Of a DNA stretch of 19,354 nucleotides, positions 14,675-19,354 are shown piece after piece. Position 1 is the first letter of the stretch. Each line of letters begins with the position of its first letter. The notes under the pieces are model-generated. The model was not told where the DNA came from. It searched no databases and saw nothing but the letters and a program-made list of their open reading frames with translations. The translations under genes and the position numbers were made by a program. Source of the DNA: Opitutales bacterium (GTDB taxonomy: Bacteria > Verrucomicrobiota > Verrucomicrobiia > Opitutales > Intestinicryptomonadaceae). Where the stretch lies: NCBI GenBank assembly GCA_021641325.1, contig JAJXPD010000015.1, positions 1 through 19,354 of the forward strand, given 5' to 3'.

Positions 14675-16129
14675 TCAGAGGCAGTTGCGGACAGCCCAAG
14701 CCGCCAAGCCGACGAAGAAAATCGTCAACAGGGGCGTCCAGAGTGCCCAAAGATTTTTGATTTCGCTCGTATCGAGCATCTGCCGCGTCTGGCCGACGCT
14801 GCGCCCGCGAATGCGACCCTTTTTCAGGAAGCCGTCGTAGTGGCGTTGCAGCAGGTATGTTTCGATTTGACGCATCGTGTCGAGCGAAACGCCGACTGCG
14901 ATGAGCGCGCCCGTGCCTCCGAAGAAGTAGGCTATTTTCTGGGGTATTCCCCAGTAGGTCATCAAAACGTGGGGCAAAATCGCGATAATCACGAGGAACA
15001 CCGCGCCCGCAAATGTCAGGCGGGTCATTACGAAGTCGAGGAATTTTGCCGTGGGTTCTCCGGGACGAACGCCGGGGATATACCCGCTGTTGCGTTTCAG
15101 TTCGTCGGAGATTTGGAGCGGCTTGAACATAATCGACACCCAGAAATAGCTGAATGCGAATACGAGCGAACCGTATATCAAATTGTATGTGGAAAGGTTG
15201 AACTGTCCGAAAATCTGTTGCGGGAACAGCAGCAACGCGCTCGCAAAGATGATAGGCATAACGCCCGCGTAGTTGACTTTCAGCGGCAGGTAGGAGCTTT
15301 GTCCGCCCATGAGTTTTCTGCCGACGACGCGCTTTGCGTACTGGACGGGAATCTTGCGGACAGCCTGCAAAATCATGATGATTGCCGCCGTTACCGCGAG
15401 GAGGAACGCGAGCATCAAAACAGCCTGCGGAATGCCCATGCTTGCGCTTTCCGCGCCGACCGCCCTATCGAACACCATGTGGTACGCCTGCGTGCAAGCC
15501 CCGGGAAGTGTGTCGATAATGCCGACTGTGATGATTATCGAAACGCCGTTTCCGACGCCCCTTTGTGTAATTTGTTCGCCGAGCCAAGTGAGAACCATGC
15601 AGCCCGCCGTCATCAAAACTACGCTGACGACGAAGAAAATCGGGATATTTCCCGCCACGATAATCGAGCCCCACTGCGCCGTGTCGAAGCCCGAAAAGAA
15701 CGTTCCGGGGCTGTAAACGAGCGCGTAGGTTATCATCGAGCCTTGAATTGCGCCGATGAGAAGCGTCAGGTAGCGCGTATACTGGGCGATTTTCTGCCTG
15801 CCCGTATCGCCTTCCTGCATGAGGCGCGCCAAGCTCGGCATGACTGCGCCCATTAGTTGAAGGATAATCGAGGCGCTGATGTAGGGCATAATGCCCAGCG
15901 CGAAAATCGCGCCGTTTACCATCGCGCCGCCGGTGAACATATTATAGAGACCGGCAAGGCCGCCGCCATCACTCGACGCCGATGCGTAGAAATTCTGCAA
16001 CGGCGACGGGTCTACGCCCGGCAACGGGATACCCGCGCCGACGCGCGCAATAAAAATAAGCCCCAGCGTCAGAAAAATTCTCTGGCGCAATTCGGGGATT
16101 TTAAAGCAGTTTGTGAAAGCGGCAAACAT
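14675..16129 (-). CDS. secY: Preprotein translocase subunit SecY with C-terminal extension
   Basis: SecY forms the protein-conducting channel of the Sec translocase in the inner membrane. Typical sequences include GIPLPGVDP (33-41), FALGIMPYISASIILQLM (plug and TM2 region, about 76-93), GNGVSIIITVGI and RVVGRKLMGGQSSYLPLKVN. The conserved cytoplasmic C-terminus, DGFLKKGRIRGRS, would normally end the protein at about 440 residues. Here about 40 residues follow, including a hydrophobic segment LWALWTPLLTIFFVGLAAWA (460-479). That could be an eleventh membrane helix. secY follows rplO by 23 bp, with a TAGGAA ribosome binding site just before the ATG. Confidence 0.98.
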   Translation of the reverse strand: MFAAFTNCFKIPELRQRIFLTLGLIFIARVGAGIPLPGVDPSPLQNFYASASSDGGGLAGLYNMFTGGAMVNGAIFALGIMPYISASIILQLMGAVMPSLARLMQEGDTGRQKIAQYTRYLTLLIGAIQGSMITYALVYSPGTFFSGFDTAQWGSIIVAGNIPIFFVVSVVLMTAGCMVLTWLGEQITQRGVGNGVSIIITVGIIDTLPGACTQAYHMVFDRAVGAESASMGIPQAVLMLAFLLAVTAAIIMILQAVRKIPVQYAKRVVGRKLMGGQSSYLPLKVNYAGVMPIIFASALLLFPQQIFGQFNLSTYNLIYGSLVFAFSYFWVSIMFKPLQISDELKRNSGYIPGVRPGEPTAKFLDFVMTRLTFAGAVFLVIIAILPHVLMTYWGIPQKIAYFFGGTGALIAVGVSLDTMRQIETYLLQRHYDGFLKKGRIRGRSVGQTRQMLDTSEIKNLWALWTPLLTIFFVGLAAWAVRNCL

Positions 16130-16152
16130 TTCCTACCTGTCTATAATATTTC

Positions 16153-16614
16153 CTACTTGGCTTCCTCTGCGGGAGCGTTTACGACGGCCTTGCCGCCTGC
16201 GGCTTCGATTTTCTTTACGGCAGTTTCCGAGAACTTGTCGGCTTTTACGACAACCTTCTTCGTCAATTCGCCGTTTCCGAGAATCTTGACCAGAGGCGCG
16301 CTGGCGCGAACCAAACCCGCCACGACCAAGTCGTCGCGCGTGATTTCTTCGAGTCCGAGTTCTTCGAGGTCACCGACGTTGACCGTGGCGTACTCAACCC
16401 TGAACTTGAAGTTGTTGAAGCCGCGGTGCGGAAGCTTGCGGTACAAAGGCATTTGACCGCCTTCGAAACCGGGACGGACGTGTCCGCCGCTGCGGGCCTT
16501 CGCGCCCTTGTGGCCGCGGCCCGACGTCTTGCCGTGTCCGCTGCCGACGCCGCAACCGCGGCGTTTGCTTGCGTGTTTGGCACCCTGTGGATTGGAGAGA
16601 GCGTGCAATTTCAT
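16153..16614 (-). CDS. rplO: 50S ribosomal protein L15
   Basis: L15 is a late-assembly protein of the large subunit. The glycine- and basic-rich N-terminus with RRGCGVGSGHGKTSGRGHKG (18-37) and GFEGGQMPLYRKLPHRGFNN (49-68) is diagnostic. The 153-residue length is normal. The C-terminal half carries KVVVKADKFSETAVKKIEAAGG, also typical, and ends in a short acidic tail. A strong AAGGAG site precedes the ATG. The gene follows rpsE by only 18 bp, with no room for rpmD (L30), which stands here in many bacteria. Confidence 0.98.
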   Translation of the reverse strand: MKLHALSNPQGAKHASKRRGCGVGSGHGKTSGRGHKGAKARSGGHVRPGFEGGQMPLYRKLPHRGFNNFKFRVEYATVNVGDLEELGLEEITRDDLVVAGLVRASAPLVKILGNGELTKKVVVKADKFSETAVKKIEAAGGKAVVNAPAEEAK

Positions 16615-16632
16615 TTTCTTAAAACTCCTTTT

Positions 16633-17136
16633 TTAGCTTCTCTGCGCGCGGATTGCCTCCGCCGTGCGGAGCTGCGAAAGCGCGTTGAGAGTTGCGTTGA
16701 CCATTGCCATGTCGTTGTTCGATCCGAGCGATTTGCTCAGAACGTCCTTGATGCCGACCGCTTCGAGAACGGCGCGTACTCCGCCGCCCGCGATAACGCC
16801 CGTACCGGGGGAAGCCGGACGGAGCAGCACAATGCCGCCGTCGAACTCGCCGCGAACGTCGTGGGGAATGGTGTTGTCTTTGAGGCTTACGGGCTTCATC
16901 ACCTTGCGGGCGCGTTCCGACGCCTTCTTGATTGCGTCCGGAACTTCCTTTGCCTTGCCGTATCCCAAGCCGACATTGCCCTTACCGTCGCCGATAACGA
17001 CCAACGCCGAGAATGTGAAACGACGTCCGCCCTTTACGACCTTCGCGCAACGATTGATGTGGACAACCTTTTCGATAAGTTCGGGGCCTGCGTCTTTTTC
17101 GGCTTCGACTTTTCTGTTTTTAAATTCTCTGCTCAT
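16633..17136 (-). CDS. rpsE: 30S ribosomal protein S5
   Basis: S5 lies at the back of the 30S subunit, helps decoding accuracy and mRNA unwinding, and is a known site of spectinomycin resistance mutations. The 167-residue protein has the double-stranded RNA-binding-like domain with [20 protein letters not shown] (33-52) and [20 protein letters not shown], and the C-terminal domain with [18 protein letters not shown] and [19 protein letters not shown]. It starts 11 bp after rplR. No clear ribosome binding site is present, so translation may depend on coupling to rplR. Confidence 0.98.
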   Translation of the reverse strand: MSREFKNRKVEAEKDAGPELIEKVVHINRCAKVVKGGRRFTFSALVVIGDGKGNVGLGYGKAKEVPDAIKKASERARKVMKPVSLKDNTIPHDVRGEFDGGIVLLRPASPGTGVIAGGGVRAVLEAVGIKDVLSKSLGSNNDMAMVNATLNALSQLRTAEAIRAQRS

Positions 17137-17147
17137 TTTTGCGTAGA

Positions 17148-17510
17148 TTAGAAGTTAATGCCTGCCGAACGAACCGCATCGGCGAATGTCTTGACGCAGC
17201 CGTGGTAGCGGCGCGAGCCCCTGTCGAAAACGACCGCCTCGACGCCAATAGCCTTGAGCTTCGCGCCGAATTTTTCGCCGACGAGCTTTGCGCCCGCAAC
17301 ATTCGGGAGAACCTTCTCGCCTTTCAGCTCCTTGCCCGTTGTGCAGAGAGCCGCGAGGGTCTTGCCCGCCTTGTCGTCTATGCACTGCGCATAGACGTGC
17401 TTGTTCGAGAAGCATACCGCCAGTCTCGGACGTTCCGCCGTGCCCTTCACCTTGCGGCGAACGCGCCAGCGGCGTTTCTGTTCCAAAATTTTCTTTGTTT
17501 CCAATTTCAT
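17148..17510 (-). CDS. rplR: 50S ribosomal protein L18
   Basis: L18 binds 5S rRNA and, with L5, anchors it in the central protuberance. The 120-residue length is normal. The basic N-terminus is followed by [20 protein letters not shown] (23-42), and the protein ends [20 protein letters not shown] plus AVRSAGINF, both family signatures. A good AAAGGA site precedes the ATG. It sits between rplF (26-bp gap) and rpsE in the standard spc-operon order. Confidence 0.98.
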   Translation of the reverse strand: MKLETKKILEQKRRWRVRRKVKGTAERPRLAVCFSNKHVYAQCIDDKAGKTLAALCTTGKELKGEKVLPNVAGAKLVGEKFGAKLKAIGVEAVVFDRGSRRYHGCVKTFADAVRSAGINF

Positions 17511-17536
17511 TTTCGTATCCTTTCAGTGCCGCGAGA

Positions 17537-18085
17537 TTACGCAGTCTTCTTGCCTTCCTTGCGACGGACGAATTCTCCGTGAATTCTGACACCCTTGCCC
17601 TTGTAGGGTTCGACGGGATAGAAGTGTTTGAGGTCGCTCGCAACCTGGCCGACCATGTGCTTGCTCGCGCCAGAAACCGTCACGAGGGGGTTTCTGTCGG
17701 GAGTTTCGCCGATGACCACCGTGATGCCTTCGGGTACTTCGTAAATGCAGGGGTGCGCATAACCGAGGGAAAGCGTAAGCGTCTTGCCCTTCAATTCCGC
17801 CTTGAAACCAACGCCCTTGATTTCGAGAACCTTCTGGTAGCCCTCTACAACGCCCTTGACCATGCCCGCAATAATGCTGCGCGCAGTGCCGTGCATCGCG
17901 TTCGAGTGGCGCGACGCCGAAGCGGGATTGACGTGGATTTCGTCGCCTTCAAGCTTGATGTCGATAGCCGTGCCGAAGTTCTGGCTGAGTTTGCCCTTCG
18001 CGCCTTCGACCGAAACTGTGTTGTCCTTTACGGACGCTTTCACGCCCGCGGGAACTTTAACGGGAAGTTTACCAATTCTGCTCAT
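17537..18085 (-). CDS. rplF: 50S ribosomal protein L6
   Basis: L6 lies near the sarcin-ricin loop, the factor-binding centre of the large subunit. The 182-residue protein starts MSRIGKLPVKVPAGVKASVK and has two repeated L6 domains, as in the family. The C-terminal signature region VEPYKGKGVRIHGEFVRRKE corresponds to the usual PEPYKGKG motif with Val replacing the first Pro. A good AAGGAAG site precedes the ATG. It follows rpsH by 9 bp. Confidence 0.98.
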   Translation of the reverse strand: MSRIGKLPVKVPAGVKASVKDNTVSVEGAKGKLSQNFGTAIDIKLEGDEIHVNPASASRHSNAMHGTARSIIAGMVKGVVEGYQKVLEIKGVGFKAELKGKTLTLSLGYAHPCIYEVPEGITVVIGETPDRNPLVTVSGASKHMVGQVASDLKHFYPVEPYKGKGVRIHGEFVRRKEGKKTA

Positions 18086-18094
18086 ATGTCTTCC

Positions 18095-18490
18095 TTACCA
18101 AACTTTGCAGAGGATTTCGCCGCCGACCTTCTTCGCGCGGCAGTCGGAATCTTTCAATACGCCCTTCGAGGTCGTAAGAATCGAAATGCCCATGCCGTTG
18201 AGAACGCGGGGAATGTTGCGGTATTCGTAGTATGTGCGGCAACCGGGGGTGCTGACGCGGGTGATGCCCGTCAACGCCGATACGCCGTTCATATACTTCA
18301 TGTTGATTGTAATGATTTTCTGCGCCTTCTCGCCCGATACTTCAAAAGAGGCTATGTAGCCTTCGTCTTTGAGAATCGACGCGATGCCTTCGCGGATTTT
18401 CGACCACTGCGCTGTGCAGACGTCCTTGCCTGCCTTGCTCGCGTTGCGGACGATTGTCAGAAAGTCGCCAATGCTGTCGTGAGTTGCCAT
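18095..18490 (-). CDS. rpsH: 30S ribosomal protein S8
   Basis: S8 binds the central domain of 16S rRNA early in assembly; in E. coli it is the translational repressor of the spc operon. The 131-residue length is normal. Diagnostic parts are the start MATHDSIGDFLTIVRNASKA and the C-terminal ISILTTSKGVLKDSDCRAKK followed by VGGEILCKVW. A good AAAGGA site lies before the ATG. It follows rpsN by 18 bp. Whether S8 represses this operon cannot be seen because the upstream target region is outside the window. Confidence 0.98.
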   Translation of the reverse strand: MATHDSIGDFLTIVRNASKAGKDVCTAQWSKIREGIASILKDEGYIASFEVSGEKAQKIITINMKYMNGVSALTGITRVSTPGCRTYYEYRNIPRVLNGMGISILTTSKGVLKDSDCRAKKVGGEILCKVW

Positions 18491-18508
18491 ATTATTTTTC
18501 CTTTCGCA

Positions 18509-18814
18509 TTACCACGATGATTTTGTGACGCCGGGCAATTTGCCGTCGAGAGCAAGCTCGCGGAAAGTTATGCGCGACACGCCGAACTTGCGGATTACAC
18601 CGCGCGGACGTCCCGTGATGGAACAACGGTTGCGGATGCGGATTTTCGAAGCGTTGCGCGGAAGCTTGCAGAGCTTGCGCTGCGCCGCGAAGAAGTCTTC
18701 GTCGGACGTTTTCGGGTCCTTGATGATTTTTTTCAGTTCCGCTTTCTTGGCGGCGTATTTCGCCGTCAATCTCATACGCTTCAAATTGCGCTCTATGGAG
18801 GATTTCTTAGCCAT
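18509..18814 (-). CDS. rpsN: 30S ribosomal protein S14 (zinc-free long form)
   Basis: S14 is a small-subunit head protein. This is the long, roughly 100-residue type, without the C-x-x-C pairs of the short zinc-binding type. The start [20 protein letters not shown], the central [19 protein letters not shown] and the C-terminal [20 protein letters not shown] with final KSSW are diagnostic. It stands between rplE (18-bp gap) and rpsH, as in the standard spc order. Use of the zinc-free form means that S14 supply does not depend on zinc. Confidence 0.97.
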   Translation of the reverse strand: MAKKSSIERNLKRMRLTAKYAAKKAELKKIIKDPKTSDEDFFAAQRKLCKLPRNASKIRIRNRCSITGRPRGVIRKFGVSRITFRELALDGKLPGVTKSSW

Positions 18815-18832
18815 GTCTTTGCCGTTTACTTG

Positions 18833-19354
18833 TTATTTGTTTGCGGCGGCCGCTGCCTGTTCGGCTGCGTTCTTGCGGAAGGGCATGCCCAAAAGCTTCA
18901 AAAGCTCTCTGCCGGACTTGTCGTCCTTCGCCGTCGTGACGATTGTGATGTCCATACCGATGTTCTTGCGACCGGGGTCTACCGTGACTTCGGGGAAAAT
19001 TGTGTGGTCGGCAACGCCGTAGCTGTAATTGCCCGCGCCGTCGAAACGGTTGCCCACTCCGCGGAAGTCGCGAATGGACGGCAATACTACCGCTATGAAT
19101 TTATAGAGGAAGTCCCACATAGCCGCGCCGCGCAAGGTTACCTTGACGCCGTTGGGCTGTCCCGCGCGCAGCTTGAAGTTCGCGATGCTTTTGCCCGCCT
19201 TTACGACGACAGGCTGCTGTCCCGCTATCTTCGCGATTTCCTTGACCACTTCCGGCACCCATTCCTTGGAGGCGTCGCTTCGGATTGCCGAATTGATTAC
19301 GATTTTCTCCAACGTGGGCACGACGTGCGGATTGTCTATGCCGAGCGATTTTTT
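18833..19354 (-). CDS. rplE: 50S ribosomal protein L5, 5' end outside the window
   Basis: L5 binds 5S rRNA and contacts the P-site tRNA. The frame is open to the right edge, giving 174 codons including the stop and beginning KKSLGIDNPHVVPTLEKIVI, which matches the L5 region shortly after the N-terminus. The GTG at 19319-19321 is therefore an internal Val, not the start, and about 10-15 residues are missing. Other signatures are FKLRAGQPNGVKVTLRG and VVLPSIRDFRGV, where most L5 proteins read LPR-x-RDFRG. The C-terminus has an extra Ala-rich tail of about 10 residues after LLGMPFRK. Confidence 0.97.
   Translation of the reverse strand, partial: KKSLGIDNPHVVPTLEKIVINSAIRSDASKEWVPEVVKEIAKIAGQQPVVVKAGKSIANFKLRAGQPNGVKVTLRGAAMWDFLYKFIAVVLPSIRDFRGVGNRFDGAGNYSYGVADHTIFPEVTVDPGRKNIGMDITIVTTAKDDKSGRELLKLLGMPFRKNAAEQAAAAANK

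Overview
The window is a piece of a bacterial chromosome, GC-rich by eye, with dense genes, most of them on the minus strand. The ribosomal proteins look like those of the Planctomycetes-Verrucomicrobia-Chlamydiae group: no rpmD between rpsE and rplO, map directly after secY, a zinc-free long S14, an N-terminally extended S11 and an L17 with a long Lys/Ala tail. My best guess is Verrucomicrobiota, possibly an Opitutae relative. This is inference from gene order and protein style, not a database result.

Layout from the left. Positions 1-4441 hold a minus-strand run. In transcription order it is ruvC (Holliday junction resolvase), a sugar-nucleotide-type nucleotidyltransferase, an unrecognised exported protein, an MFS transporter and the start of an NfeD-family membrane protein that runs off the left edge. 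Gaps of 8, 37, 26 and 77 bp suggest co-transcription of at least the first four. Divergent from ruvC, at 4553-7617, is a two-gene plus-strand unit: a DivIC/FtsB-type division protein followed after 2 bp by a cytoplasmic GH13 pullulanase/debranching-type enzyme.

Positions 7618-8722 lie between the convergent GH13 and guaA genes and hold no convincing protein gene. Most of the gap is a head-to-tail duplication of a 400-430 bp element full of inverted repeats. Each copy carries a 19-bp terminator-like stem-loop with an A/T tract on both sides. The copies share a 185-bp identical core, while several other hairpins keep their stems and change their loops. This is the most unusual part of the window.

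From 8723 to the right edge everything is on the minus strand. Reading in transcription order from the right edge: rplE (5' end missing), rpsN, rpsH, rplF, rplR, rpsE, rplO, secY, map, then a 106-bp AT-rich gap, rpsM, rpsK, rpsD, rpoA, rplQ, a hairpin terminator, a small membrane-anchored zinc-ribbon protein and guaA. This is the classic spc plus alpha ribosomal operon layout, supplying ribosomal proteins, the Sec channel, N-terminal methionine removal and the RNA polymerase alpha subunit. GMP synthase lies at its downstream end and its transcript probably terminates in the duplicated repeat.
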